From: Pasteurella atlantica
GTDB lineage: Bacteria; Pseudomonadota; Gammaproteobacteria; Enterobacterales; Pasteurellaceae
Assembly: GCF_963693435.1 (NCBI RefSeq)
Contig: NZ_OY856306.1
Coordinates: forward strand, 1,736,001 to 1,800,000
Direction of reading: 5' to 3'
Length of the DNA: 64,000 bases
Shown here: positions 43,430 through 53,558 of the stretch, piece by piece
Position numbering within the stretch: the stretch's first letter is position 1
Layout: each line of letters opens with the position of its first letter
Position numbers and translations under genes: made by a program
The notes under the pieces: model-generated
What the model was told of the DNA's origin: nothing
The model's input: the letters and a program-made list of their open reading frames with translations, nothing else
Database searches by the model: none

Positions 43430-44956
43430 ATGACAGCACAAAATACAGCATCAAAGCCTAAAGGTGAAGTGCTACTAGAAATGACAAATGTCAGTAAAAC
43501 CTTTCCCGGAGTAAAAGCACTTGACCAAGCAAATTTAACTGTCCGTTCTTATTCTGTTCACGCCTTAATGGGTGAAAATGGTGCAGGAAAATCAACATTA
43601 TTAAAGTGTTTATTTGGTATTTATGCCAAAGATGAAGGGGAAATTCTTTTTTTAGGAAAGCCAGTAGATTTTAAAACGTCAAAAGAAGCCCTTGAAAATG
43701 GGATCTCTATGGTTCACCAAGAACTAAACTTAGTTCGTCAACAAAGCGTTATGGATAATATATGGCTGGGACGTTATCCAACCAAAGGTGGCTTTATTGA
43801 CCATAAAAAAATGTATAACGATACTAAGGTTATTTTTGATGAGTTGGATATTAATGTTGATCCAAAAGAAAAAGTAGGAAAATTATCTGTTTCTCAGATG
43901 CAGATGGTTGAAATTGCCAAAGCGTTTTCCTATAACGCAAAAATCGTTATTATGGATGAACCCACCTCTTCTCTTTCTGAAAAAGAAGTGGATCACTTAT
44001 TTAAAATTATTAAAAAATTACAAGATCGTGGCTGTGGAATTATTTATATTTCTCACAAAATGGACGAAATCTTTAAAATTTGTGATGAAGTCACCGTTTT
44101 ACGAGATGGTAAATGGATAAATAGTGTTTCAGTCGCAGATTGTACTATTGATGATATTGTTGCAATGATGGTTGGACGTGAATTAACTCAGCGTTTTCCG
44201 CCAAAATCAAATACACCAAAAGAAGTTATTTTAGAAGTAGAAGGATTAACCGCAACTAATCAGCCATCAATTCAAGATGTGAGTTTTAATCTCCATAAAG
44301 GTGAAATTTTAGGTATTGCTGGCTTAGTGGGAGCAAGACGAACTGATATTGTAGAAACCATTTTTGGTGTTCGCCAACGCAAAAGTGGTACCATTAAATT
44401 ACACGATAAAATCGTTAAAAATAATACTGCTCTGGAGGCAATCAACCACGGATTTGCTCTTGTAACAGAAGAACGCCGTGCGACTGGTATTTACTCCAAT
44501 TTAAGTATTGAATTTAACTCATTGATCTCAAATATGAAAACCTATTTAGGAAAATTTGGACTACTAAGTAATCAAAAAATGAAAAGTGATACACAGTGGG
44601 TCATTGATTCAATGAATGTTAAAACGCCTTCTCATCAAACGAGTATTGGTTCATTATCTGGTGGTAATCAACAAAAAGTCGTCATTGGTCGTTGGTTATT
44701 AACTCAGCCTGAAATATTAATGCTCGACGAACCTACTCGAGGTATTGATATTGGAGCAAAATTTGAAATTTATCAACTCATTATGGATCTTGCCAATAAA
44801 GACAAAGGTATTATTATGATTTCATCAGAAATGCCTGAACTTTTAGGGGTAACAGATCGAATATTAGTAATGAGTAACGGACGAGTTGCGGGGATTGTCA
44901 ATACAGCAGAAACCTCGCAAGAAGAAATTTTACAGTTAGCGGCTAAATATCTATAG
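43430..44956 (+). CDS. mglA: Galactose/methyl-galactoside ABC transporter ATPase
   Basis: A cytoplasmic ATPase with two ABC domains in one chain, about 508 residues. ATG 43430 is preferred over the in-frame TTG 43424, because AGAGG lies six bases upstream of the ATG. The first domain has [16 protein letters not shown] (Walker A), the C-loop [14 protein letters not shown] and [12 protein letters not shown]. The second has a degenerate Walker A ([12 protein letters not shown]), [15 protein letters not shown] and [13 protein letters not shown]. This asymmetry is typical of MglA/RbsA. It is second gene of mglBAC. Confidence 0.96.
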   Translation: MTAQNTASKPKGEVLLEMTNVSKTFPGVKALDQANLTVRSYSVHALMGENGAGKSTLLKCLFGIYAKDEGEILFLGKPVDFKTSKEALENGISMVHQELNLVRQQSVMDNIWLGRYPTKGGFIDHKKMYNDTKVIFDELDINVDPKEKVGKLSVSQMQMVEIAKAFSYNAKIVIMDEPTSSLSEKEVDHLFKIIKKLQDRGCGIIYISHKMDEIFKICDEVTVLRDGKWINSVSVADCTIDDIVAMMVGRELTQRFPPKSNTPKEVILEVEGLTATNQPSIQDVSFNLHKGEILGIAGLVGARRTDIVETIFGVRQRKSGTIKLHDKIVKNNTALEAINHGFALVTEERRATGIYSNLSIEFNSLISNMKTYLGKFGLLSNQKMKSDTQWVIDSMNVKTPSHQTSIGSLSGGNQQKVVIGRWLLTQPEILMLDEPTRGIDIGAKFEIYQLIMDLANKDKGIIMISSEMPELLGVTDRILVMSNGRVAGIVNTAETSQEEILQLAAKYL

Positions 44957-44969
44957 AGGGAACCGTATT

Positions 44970-45980
44970 ATGTCAGCCTTAAAACAAAATAAATCACTTG
45001 ATTTTTTAAAACAAAACGCTATTTACTTTGTCTTGTTAGTATTACTTTCTGTCATTATTACACAAGATTCAAGTTTCTTAAGTTTACGTAACTTTAGTAA
45101 TATTTTAACTCAATCATCGGTACGTTTAATTATCGCACTTGGTGTGGCAGGATTACTGGTAACACAAGGAACCGACTTATCAGCAGGTCGTCAGGTGGGG
45201 CTTACCGCTGTAGTTTCTGCAACATTATTACAGGCAATGGATAACGTAAACCGAGTATTCCCTGATCTTGGTGAAATTCCAATTCCTGTTGTTATCTTAA
45301 TTGTATGTGTAATCGGTGCAATTATTGGATTATTAAATGGTTTTATTATTGCAATTTTAAATGTAACTCCGTTTATTGCTACATTAGGGACAATGATCAT
45401 CGTTTATGGTATTAACTCCCTTTACTATGATTCAGTAGGTGCATCACCTATCGCTGGATTTAGTGACGCATTCTTAGATTTCACCCAAAACTTCTTTAGA
45501 ATAGGATCATTTAAACTCTCCTACATTACCATTTATGCCGCCATTATTACGGTCTTAGTATGGATTATGTGGAATAAAACCCGCTTTGGTAAAAATATCT
45601 TTGCAATCGGTGGAAACCCAGAAGCGGCTCGTGTATCGGGTGTAAACGTAACGCGTAATCTCATCGTTATTTATATGATTGCAGGTATGTTATACGCTTT
45701 CGCAGGTATGCTTGAAGGTGGACGTGTAGGAAGTGCAACTAATAACCTTGGTTTTATGTACGAACTTGATGCCATCGCCGCCTGTGTGGTTGGGGGCGTA
45801 TCCTTTGCTGGTGGTGTGGGTACTGTTGCTGGTGTTGTGACTGGGGTATTAATCTTTACCCTTATCAACTACGGTTTAACTTATATCGGTGTAAACCCAT
45901 ATTGGCAATATATTATCAAAGGTAGTATTATCATTTTCGCTGTTGCAATTGATAGCTTAAAATATGCGAAGAAAAAATAA
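44970..45980 (+). CDS. mglC: Galactose/methyl-galactoside ABC transporter permease
   Basis: A 336-residue inner-membrane permease, about ten hydrophobic helices, of the monosaccharide (RbsC/MglC) family. TQGTDLSAGRQVGLTAV near residue 66, FIATLGTMIIVYGIN near residue 135 and GGNPEAARVSGVNV near residue 212 are conserved. The latter is the coupling region that contacts MglA. It follows mglA by 13 bp with a GAGGGAACC ribosome binding site and ends the operon. Confidence 0.96.
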   Translation: MSALKQNKSLDFLKQNAIYFVLLVLLSVIITQDSSFLSLRNFSNILTQSSVRLIIALGVAGLLVTQGTDLSAGRQVGLTAVVSATLLQAMDNVNRVFPDLGEIPIPVVILIVCVIGAIIGLLNGFIIAILNVTPFIATLGTMIIVYGINSLYYDSVGASPIAGFSDAFLDFTQNFFRIGSFKLSYITIYAAIITVLVWIMWNKTRFGKNIFAIGGNPEAARVSGVNVTRNLIVIYMIAGMLYAFAGMLEGGRVGSATNNLGFMYELDAIAACVVGGVSFAGGVGTVAGVVTGVLIFTLINYGLTYIGVNPYWQYIIKGSIIIFAVAIDSLKYAKKK

Positions 45981-46009
45981 CGCATAAAAAATAAACTACT
46001 AGAAATAAA

Positions 46010-46047
46010 GTAACCGCTTATTGATTAAAATAAGCGGTTACTTTTTT
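46010..46047 (+). terminator. mglBAC terminator built from paired uptake signals
   Basis: GTAACCGCTTA and TAAGCGGTTAC pair, followed by TTTTTT, 30 bp after mglC. Confidence 0.88.
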
Positions 46048-46123
46048 ATTAAAATTTATAAATTTTAACTGACTATCAGAAACAATAATTGAACCATTTG
46101 GGTTTTACGTTATTTTCTAAAAC

Positions 46124-46879
46124 TTATTCAATATTGAGTTCAGATAGCATATGTCGATTAATATATTTTTGTCTTAATCCAATAACAGTTATTACCGCAG
46201 GTATTGTAACACGATACGCAGGACCTGCAATATCAATAGCCGTCCACAATCCAGTTATTACCCAACCAATAGGACCTGTTAAAACAGCCATTGTTCTAGT
46301 CAAGGTAGCATTACCTGCAAAAGATAATCCTCGTCCAATCAATGCTTTTAAAATTGCATTAACCACAATAACTGTGAGTTGATATGATTTAAAGCCACCC
46401 AATTTAAAAATTTTCAAGAATGCTGCTGTTAATAATTCAGGTGTAACATTATCCGTATTTTTAATGCCAATACTACGGGCTAACTCTTGCTTTTCAGAAG
46501 AAGACATCTCTTCCAAAGATTTTTCTAAAATCTTCATCAATAAATGTTGCTCTATTTTTTCTATTGCTGAGTTTTTATTATAATTAACTTTCAATTTATC
46601 ACAAACATCACATAAAATTTCGTGATAGGTCACCCCCTTTCCAAATCTCAGTAACGTTACAAAAGTATTCGCTCCATAGCATTGTAATTCCTCAGCAATA
46701 CGCTCCCAATAGATGGAATAATTACTACCATATTCTTTACGTTCATTTGATACTGATAATGTTTCTGTTAAACGTCTATCACCATCTTTATCGTAAACTA
46801 AAACATCATAAAGTTCTTTTAAATCATCAGACTCAAGGTGTTGTAAAAAATCTAAATCGGGATCATAACGATAAGCCAT
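46124..46879 (-). CDS. YaaW-family (UPF0174) protein
   Basis: A 251-residue protein of the YaaW/UPF0174 family. It opens with a DUF3944-like segment ([21 protein letters not shown]). The middle region includes [14 protein letters not shown] and [14 protein letters not shown]. The C-terminal part is Gly-rich and hydrophobic ([30 protein letters not shown]) and ends with the family hallmark [15 protein letters not shown]. Function is unknown; the hydrophobic region suggests membrane association. It is monocistronic. Its product resembles E. coli YaaW over most of its length. Confidence 0.85.
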   Translation of the reverse strand: MAYRYDPDLDFLQHLESDDLKELYDVLVYDKDGDRRLTETLSVSNERKEYGSNYSIYWERIAEELQCYGANTFVTLLRFGKGVTYHEILCDVCDKLKVNYNKNSAIEKIEQHLLMKILEKSLEEMSSSEKQELARSIGIKNTDNVTPELLTAAFLKIFKLGGFKSYQLTVIVVNAILKALIGRGLSFAGNATLTRTMAVLTGPIGWVITGLWTAIDIAGPAYRVTIPAVITVIGLRQKYINRHMLSELNIE

Positions 46880-46976
46880 TTTTTCCTCCTAATATTCAAC
46901 AATTATCCCAATACGGGATAATACTAAAATAGGATAATAATTACAAGCTAGATTTTTTAGCTTAGAGTGATTAACC

Positions 46977-47207
46977 TTGAAAACAATTTATAAAGAAAAA
47001 TATCAAAAAATTATTCAATGTTTGATTTCTACACGAAAGAAGCAAGGAATAACCCAACAGCAAATTGCAAATAAATTAAATAAACCACAATCATATATTG
47101 CAAAAATTGAGCGCTGTGAAAGAAAACTTGATATTTTAGAATTTATTGAACTATGTGAAGCAATGAATACTAGTCCAATAACTATTTTACAAAAATTTGT
47201 AAATTGA
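46977..47207 (+). CDS. Small XRE-family (HTH) DNA-binding protein
   Basis: A 76-residue single-domain helix-turn-helix protein: RKKQGITQQQIANKLNKPQSYIAKIERCERKLDILEFIELC spans the five Cro-like helices. The called start is TTG 46977; no convincing ribosome binding site is seen, so the start is uncertain. It could be a stand-alone regulator or the antitoxin half of a lost pair; no toxin lies next to it. A terminator follows directly. Divergent YaaW is a possible target, but this is only position. Confidence 0.75.
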   Translation: MKTIYKEKYQKIIQCLISTRKKQGITQQQIANKLNKPQSYIAKIERCERKLDILEFIELCEAMNTSPITILQKFVN

Positions 47208-47218
47208 GATAAAAAATA

Positions 47219-47249
47219 GCTTATCAATTATGATAAGCGGTTATTTTTT
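47219..47249 (+). terminator. Terminator of the small XRE gene
   Basis: GCTTATC and GATAAGC pair around AATTAT, then GGTTATTTTTT. Confidence 0.75.
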
Positions 47250-47299
47250 CATTAAAATTTGCAAATTTTGTCATAATAAAAATAACAAGTTCATTTTTA

Positions 47300-47318
47300 A
47301 TTCTATTTTAGATAGAAT
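47300..47318. promoter_or_regulatory. Palindrome upstream of argG
   Basis: ATTCTAT-tttag-ATAGAAT, 53 bp before argG. Possibly an ArgR site, but it is not a good match to the E. coli ARG box. Confidence 0.35.
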
Positions 47319-47337
47319 AATGGAATTATTTATATAA

Positions 47338-48696
<1,359 letters not shown>

Positions 48697-48725
48697 AACG
48701 AAATTAATTGATGTAATACAGAAAC

Positions 48726-48760
48726 AAAGGCTGAGTAGTTTCAGCCTTTATTTATTTTTT
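48726..48760 (+). terminator. argG terminator
   Basis: AAAGGCTGA and TCAGCCTTT pair around GTAGTT, followed by a T-rich run; 30 bp after argG and just before the convergent YaiI-type gene. Confidence 0.85.
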
Positions 48761-48762
48761 CT

Positions 48763-49233
48763 TTAATTGCATATTCTTGATAATTTTGTATGTAGTCGAT
48801 TAAATGTATCTGCAAATATTTTCTTATCTTTATCAGAAAATGGTTTTTGTTTACCCATTTGAGAAGGTTCAAGCACGCCCGTACTACGCATCATATCCAT
48901 AAAATCACGCATCCCTAGATTTTGCTTAATATTATCCTTATTGTACTCTAGTCCTTTAAAATTAATTACCGCCACACCTTTGTTAATAAGATCATTCGCC
49001 AAAGGAATATCACTGGTTATCGCTAAATCATTTTTTTCAGCCTGTTCCACGATATAGTTATCCGCAATATCAAAGCCTTTTTCAACCACTTTAATGCTAA
49101 TAAAAGGCGAACGTGGCAAATTGATAAAACTATTACTTACAAATATTGCAGTAGTTTTGGTTCGCATTACCGATTTACAAATAAAATCTCGTAATGTTTT
49201 TGGACAAGCATCCGCATCTATATAAATTTTCAT
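48763..49233 (-). CDS. YaiI/YqxD-family (UPF0178, DUF188) protein
   Basis: A 156-residue PIN-like-fold protein of the UPF0178 family. Acidic residues expected for metal binding are visible in MKIYIDADACPKTLRDFI (D6, D8), near residue 55 (GFDIADNYIVEQA) and in LAITSDIPLANDL near residue 75. The C-terminal region MRDFMDMMRSTGVLEPSQMGK is a family hallmark. A nuclease role is suggested by the fold but unproven. It is a single gene convergent with argG. Confidence 0.9.
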   Translation of the reverse strand: MKIYIDADACPKTLRDFICKSVMRTKTTAIFVSNSFINLPRSPFISIKVVEKGFDIADNYIVEQAEKNDLAITSDIPLANDLINKGVAVINFKGLEYNKDNIKQNLGMRDFMDMMRSTGVLEPSQMGKQKPFSDKDKKIFADTFNRLHTKLSRICN

Positions 49234-49277
49234 TGGTTTATTTTTCTAAGTTTGTGAGTTTAATACAGAGTAACAAC

Positions 49278-49380
49278 ATTCCCCCTCCCTAACCCTCCCC
49301 CGCAAGCGGAGGAGGGGATTTTTAGGTTGTACACACAAGTTCCTCCCTCCGCTTGCGGGGGGAGGTTAGGAGGGGGGAAT
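49278..49380. repeat. Large GC-rich intergenic inverted repeat
   Basis: The 35-bp arm at 49278-49312 (starting ATTCCCCC, ending CGCAAGCGGAGG) is nearly reverse-complementary to 49346-49380. It is unusually GC-rich for this genome. It is followed at 49387-49405 by a sequence resembling the MITE end at 52032-52050. The rest of 49406-49653 shows no feature except the presumed ndpA promoter. Confidence 0.75.
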
Positions 49381-49653
49381 AAATTTCAAGTATGCTCTTA
49401 CCCTGATTTTTTATATATCTATTAATAAATTTTCAGTAATTTAAGGATTACCTTATGAAAGCCTCTTTGCCTTCTTATCCCTTTATAAATTTAATTAGGA
49501 ATTAAATGACATATTACTATAATTAAATTGTAATTAGAAACTATACCTAATCTAAAAAATACTTAAGCATAAATACATTTGTTAATTACCCTAACTACAG
49601 TTAAAATCTCTTCCAAATTAATTTTGAATAAAAAGATGTAATATAAGGAAACT

Positions 49654-50655
49654 ATGAGTATAAATGTAACAGAAATTGTTCTCCACCAATTGACACAAAC
49701 TGAAAGCGAAACACCTGAATTAAAAACAGTTTTAAGAGAAAAATTATTAGAGGTTACGCCTGAAGTTGAGCAGATGATGTTACAACTTCATCAAGCCTAT
49801 CAAGGAAAAGCCAAAGGCTATGGCTTATTTCAAGAGAATTCAAATTTTGCTCAGGAATTAAATCGTTTATTAGAACAAGAAAATGATTTTTTACCCTTTA
49901 GTTATAGCTGTACCAAAATGTTGGCAACGGAATTGGTAAAATATCCATTTGCCAGTGGTGGTTCTTTTATTTTGTGTCGTTATAATTTTTTAGCAACTGA
50001 TTATCTATTTATTGCATTAATTGATAACCGAACCTCTATGTTAGTGGATGAACAATTAGAAATTAAACGTACCCAATATTTAGAAATGGCACAATATGAC
50101 ATTGCTTGTCGTATTAATTTAACAGAATTAAAGCTAGATGCACAATCTAACCGCTATTTGACCTTTATCAAAGGACGAGTGGGACGAAAAGTAGCAGATT
50201 TTTTTATGGATTTTTTAGGCGCAGAAGCAGGGCTTGATCCGAAAGTACAAAACCAAACCTTGTTACAAGCAGTTCACGATTATTGCGATCAAGGTGAACT
50301 AAATGCAGATCAAACCAAAGCAGTAAAAACACAAGTTTTTGATTATTGTAAAGGTCAAATTAACAGTGGTGAAGAAATCGCTATTCAAGAATTAGCCAAT
50401 GAAATTCCTACCTTAAATGATCAAAATTTTGCACAATTTACTCAAACTCAAGATTATGATTTAGAAGACTCTATTCCCCCTATTCGCAATACATTAAAAG
50501 CCTTAACTAAATATTCAGGTTCAGGAAAAGGGGTTACTCTCAGTTTTGATGCTCAATTATTAAACGAGCGAGTGATTTGGGACGAACTAAATGACACTTT
50601 AACAATCAAAGAAATACCCGCAAATTTGCGAGATCAACTTCAACGCAATAAATAA
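49654..50655 (+). CDS. ndpA: Nucleoid-associated protein NdpA/YejK
   Basis: A 333-residue nucleoid-associated protein of the YejK family, which in E. coli interacts with topoisomerases. It begins [18 protein letters not shown], with [21 protein letters not shown] near residue 110, the basic segment [20 protein letters not shown] near residue 175, and an ending [18 protein letters not shown]. Length equals the family norm. It is followed by bamE after 65 bp. Confidence 0.93.
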   Translation: MSINVTEIVLHQLTQTESETPELKTVLREKLLEVTPEVEQMMLQLHQAYQGKAKGYGLFQENSNFAQELNRLLEQENDFLPFSYSCTKMLATELVKYPFASGGSFILCRYNFLATDYLFIALIDNRTSMLVDEQLEIKRTQYLEMAQYDIACRINLTELKLDAQSNRYLTFIKGRVGRKVADFFMDFLGAEAGLDPKVQNQTLLQAVHDYCDQGELNADQTKAVKTQVFDYCKGQINSGEEIAIQELANEIPTLNDQNFAQFTQTQDYDLEDSIPPIRNTLKALTKYSGSGKGVTLSFDAQLLNERVIWDELNDTLTIKEIPANLRDQLQRNK

Positions 50656-50720
50656 TGGTATTTAAGTGTAAGTTTAGGTATTATTTACCCAATATTATAA
50701 AATGAAAGGTTTAAAAAATT

Positions 50721-51059
50721 ATGAAAATAAAATCACTTTTAGCAACAATCTTACTTATGATGGGCGTAACAGCCTGTTCAACATTAGAAAAAGTCGTGTA
50801 TCGTATTGATGTACCTCAAGGTAATTATTTAGAGCAAGAAAAGGTCGATCAATTAAAGGTAGGAATGAATCAAGAACAAGTACTCTATTTACTTGGCACA
50901 CCACTATTAAAAGATATATTTGCACAAAACCGCTGGGATTATGTTTTTATCAAACGTAAAGGACATCAAGACCCTGTTCAACGTACTTTATTTATTTACT
51001 TTGATCATAGTGGACTGGTAAGCGATATCCAGCTAGATAAACCACTTAAAGAGAAATAA
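50721..51059 (+). CDS. bamE: Outer-membrane assembly lipoprotein BamE
   Basis: A 112-residue lipoprotein of the BAM complex that inserts beta-barrel proteins in the outer membrane. The signal MKIKSLLATILLMMGVTAC ends at lipobox VTAC (C19). The mature protein has YRIDVPQGNYLEQEKVDQL, VGMNQEQVLYLLGTP and NRWDYVF, all conserved in SmpA/BamE. It follows ndpA on the same strand. Confidence 0.95.
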   Translation: MKIKSLLATILLMMGVTACSTLEKVVYRIDVPQGNYLEQEKVDQLKVGMNQEQVLYLLGTPLLKDIFAQNRWDYVFIKRKGHQDPVQRTLFIYFDHSGLVSDIQLDKPLKEK

Positions 51060-51354
51060 ATACTAACCCGCGATACTTCAAAATAAAAATTGATGAATAA
51101 AAATAAGCGGTCATATTTTTTTAGAAATTTACATATGAGCTATTATAAATACATAATAGCTCTAAAATATGTTACTAGAAATGCAATTTAACTATTTCAA
51201 CATACATCAATAAAGTTTGTCACCAAATCAGAACTTCTGCTTTATTATTTTTCCCGTCTCAAGATAGGTTTACATAAAAGAGACCTGTTCATAAAAATAC
51301 AAAAAATAGCGAGGAAAATCATTAAAAAAATAGTGATTATATGGCCTAATATGA
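51060..51354. other. Intergenic region after bamE
   Basis: Non-coding. It holds an uptake-signal-like core (AAGCGGTCATATTTTTTT near 51105) and AT-rich sequence. The only clear structure before the cold-shock gene is the terminator that follows. Confidence 0.4.
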
Positions 51355-51382
51355 AAAAATCCCCTTATAAAAGGGGATTTTT
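51355..51382. terminator. Terminator of the cold-shock gene
   Basis: A 12-bp stem, AAAAATCCCCTT against AAGGGGATTTTT, with loop ATAA and a T-run on either strand; it can also serve bamE. Confidence 0.88.
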
Positions 51383-51410
51383 GAAAATCTATTTAATTGC
51401 TAAAAGCGAA

Positions 51411-51620
51411 TTAGATAATTTTTACATCTACTGCTGATGGACCACGTTGACTATCTTGAACTTCAAATTCAACGTTATCATTTTCGTTTAATGTTCTGTA
51501 GTTGTCACCAACGATTCCAGAAAAGTGAACGAATACATCTTTTCCACCATTAGATGGAGTGATGAAACCAAAACCTTTTTCAGAATTGAACCATTTTACG
51601 ATACCAGTTAATTTAGACAT
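51411..51620 (-). CDS. csp: Cold-shock protein (CspA family)
   Basis: A 69-residue single cold-shock domain that binds single-stranded RNA/DNA and melts RNA structure. [17 protein letters not shown] contains RNP1 and VFVHFSGI contains RNP2; length and sequence fit CspA/C/E/D. A 646-bp gene-free region lies upstream, in keeping with the long leaders of cold-shock genes, although part of it is an inserted element. Ribosome binding site AAGGAAGAC precedes the ATG. Confidence 0.95.
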   Translation of the reverse strand: MSKLTGIVKWFNSEKGFGFITPSNGGKDVFVHFSGIVGDNYRTLNENDNVEFEVQDSQRGPSAVDVKII

Positions 51621-51846
51621 ATGTCTTCCTTATTTTAAAAATTTATTTGAATGCTTGAAAATTCAAGCGGTAACGCTAATCACTTTATAAATAGAGATGG
51701 ATATTAACAGGACTTTCAAGATATAAAGTAAAAACTTTGTAACAATGAGGAAGAACTATAATAACTAACTTCTTAAACTGCTCTTAGCTAGAGCTTCATT
51801 AGAACATAATATCTTAATTAAAGCAAACTTTTTTTATACATAAAAG

Positions 51847-51856
51847 TAACTGTGCA
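51847..51856. repeat. Target-site duplication, left
   Basis: TAACTGTGCA, identical to 52051-52060, immediately outside the left terminal repeat of the 194-bp element. Confidence 0.75.
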
Positions 51857-52050
51857 CAGGGCAAAATCATACTTGAATAAAAAATATACTTATTAGCAAA
51901 ATAACCATTTATTTGAATTTGAAAATAAACTTTATTTACAACATTCAAGTATAGAAAGATATTAATTAAACGTTTTTTGTTTGATTTTTAACCTTTTAAA
52001 TAAGGTAAATAATGAACATATTGTAAGTTTACAAGTATGATCTTGCCCTG
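51857..52050. mobile_element. 194-bp MITE-like element
   Basis: Left end CAGGGCAAAATCATACTTG (51857-51875) and right end CAAGTATGATCTTGCCCTG (52032-52050) are inverted repeats with one mismatch in 19. Perfect 10-bp direct repeats TAACTGTGCA flank the element. The interior is AT-rich with no open frame. This is the architecture of a non-autonomous insertion element. The parent transposase is not in the window. It lies in the 646-bp gap upstream of the cold-shock gene. Confidence 0.8.
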
Positions 52051-52060
52051 TAACTGTGCA
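52051..52060. repeat. Target-site duplication, right
   Basis: TAACTGTGCA immediately outside the right terminal repeat. The remaining 52061-52266 shows only AT-rich non-coding sequence before the hlyD-type stop. Confidence 0.75.
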
Positions 52061-52266
52061 AGGTAACCACGTACTTTTAAATATTAATTTTAAAAAATAT
52101 AAATATGCCCTTCCCCACAAAGTACAGGAAAGTAATCATTTTATTATCCTTATTTTCTATTTTTATAGATCATATTAGATTGCACTTTTAGAAGAATACG
52201 ATCTCGTTTTCATTACTCATACGGGATAATAACTGGTTGTATACGAAACCAATAAAATTACTCTTA

Positions 52267-53436
52267 TTAAATTGATGCCAAAGCATCACGAGTTTTTAAT
52301 AATGGACGTAAAATATAATCAATAATTCGCATACTGCCTGCTTCTAATTCTGCTTCAACTATCATACCTGTACGAATATCTAGCTTTCTAGCCTGCCATT
52401 TAGAAAGAGAATTAGGGTTAATCGCAATAGTCACAACATAATTACGTCTTTTGTCTCTTGTATTTTCATCTGGTACAGTATCTGCACCAATTTTAGTGAC
52501 TTTACCTAACAAGGTTCCGTAAATGCTATAATCATAAGCAGTTAATTTTAAAGAAGTTTTCATATTTAGTACAACATAACCAATATCTTTAGGAGCAACC
52601 CGTGTTTCTACTAAAATACTACCATCATTAGGCACAATTTCTAAAATAGTTTGTCCTGGACGAACAACTGCTCCCACTGTTGAGAAAAATACTTGATTCA
52701 CCGTTCCTGAAGAAGGAGCACGCACAATTGTACGTGCAAGTTGATCTTTTGCCGTTTTAATCGTTTCTTTAAGAAGAGAAATTTCTGATACTGCCTTTGA
52801 AAGGCTTTCTGCTTGTTCTTTATAGCGAGTAGCTAAGAAATTCTCCAAGTCTGCTCGTAAATTAGCCAGTTTTTGTTGGGTATTTAATAACTCAATAGAA
52901 GATACCGCTCCACCATGATTAAACTTTTTAAGTTTATTATATTCCTGTTTTTTCAGTGTAATTAAATGTTCAAGATTATCTTGACGAGACTGTAATTCTT
53001 TTAAACGTGAAGATAATAATATTTGCTCACTTTTCACTAAATCAGGATATTCTTTGAGGTATAAAGCAGGAACTTTTAACTCATTTTGCCGATTAATCTC
53101 TTGTTGTAAACGTAATTTTCTTAATGTATAGGTAGCAATTTTCTTTTCTGATTCTTCCACTAAAATTTGAAAGCGAGTTGGATCAAACTGAGCTAAAACT
53201 TGTCCTTTTTGAATACTATCACCTTCTTTTACATAAAGTGCAGTTAAAATACCACCTTCAAGGTTTTGTACGATTTGCGTTCTTGCGGCAGAAACAACTT
53301 TACCACTCGCTCTTACCACACGAGCAAATTGAGTATTATATGACCATACAAGTAAGGCAATCAAAAAAAGAGAAATAAGGAATAAAAAAGTTTTACTTTT
53401 TTTAGGTTGATGTATCTCTTTACTTAAATCACGCAT
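52267..53436 (-). CDS. HlyD-family membrane-fusion protein of a type I secretion system
   Basis: A 389-residue periplasmic adaptor joining the ABC exporter to the outer-membrane channel. One N-terminal helix (residues about 17-35, TFLFLISLFLIALLVW) is followed by the lipoyl half RASGKVVSAARTQIVQNLEGG. A long coiled coil (about 90-235) comes next, then the second half TIVRAPSSGTVNQVFF and a beta-barrel ending in GMIVEAELEAGSMRIIDYIL, the HlyD/LapC C-terminal signature. It is last of the four-gene minus-strand group substrate - outer-membrane protein - ABC - HlyD, 122 bp after the ABC gene. Confidence 0.94.
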   Translation of the reverse strand: MRDLSKEIHQPKKSKTFLFLISLFLIALLVWSYNTQFARVVRASGKVVSAARTQIVQNLEGGILTALYVKEGDSIQKGQVLAQFDPTRFQILVEESEKKIATYTLRKLRLQQEINRQNELKVPALYLKEYPDLVKSEQILLSSRLKELQSRQDNLEHLITLKKQEYNKLKKFNHGGAVSSIELLNTQQKLANLRADLENFLATRYKEQAESLSKAVSEISLLKETIKTAKDQLARTIVRAPSSGTVNQVFFSTVGAVVRPGQTILEIVPNDGSILVETRVAPKDIGYVVLNMKTSLKLTAYDYSIYGTLLGKVTKIGADTVPDENTRDKRRNYVVTIAINPNSLSKWQARKLDIRTGMIVEAELEAGSMRIIDYILRPLLKTRDALASI

Positions 53437-53521
53437 TTATTTATCCTTTTACTATTAGCTATTGATAACTAATCACAGTGATGACAATTTTATAAAATTT
53501 GCAAATTTTTTATAATAAGTC

Positions 53522-53530
53522 ACCGCTTGT
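53522..53530 (-). repeat. DNA uptake signal sequence
   Basis: Perfect ACAAGCGGT on the minus strand between the ABC and HlyD genes, next to AAATTTGCAAATTTTT. Confidence 0.8.
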
Positions 53531-53558
53531 TTTTAATTATTTATTTTAAAAATATCAA

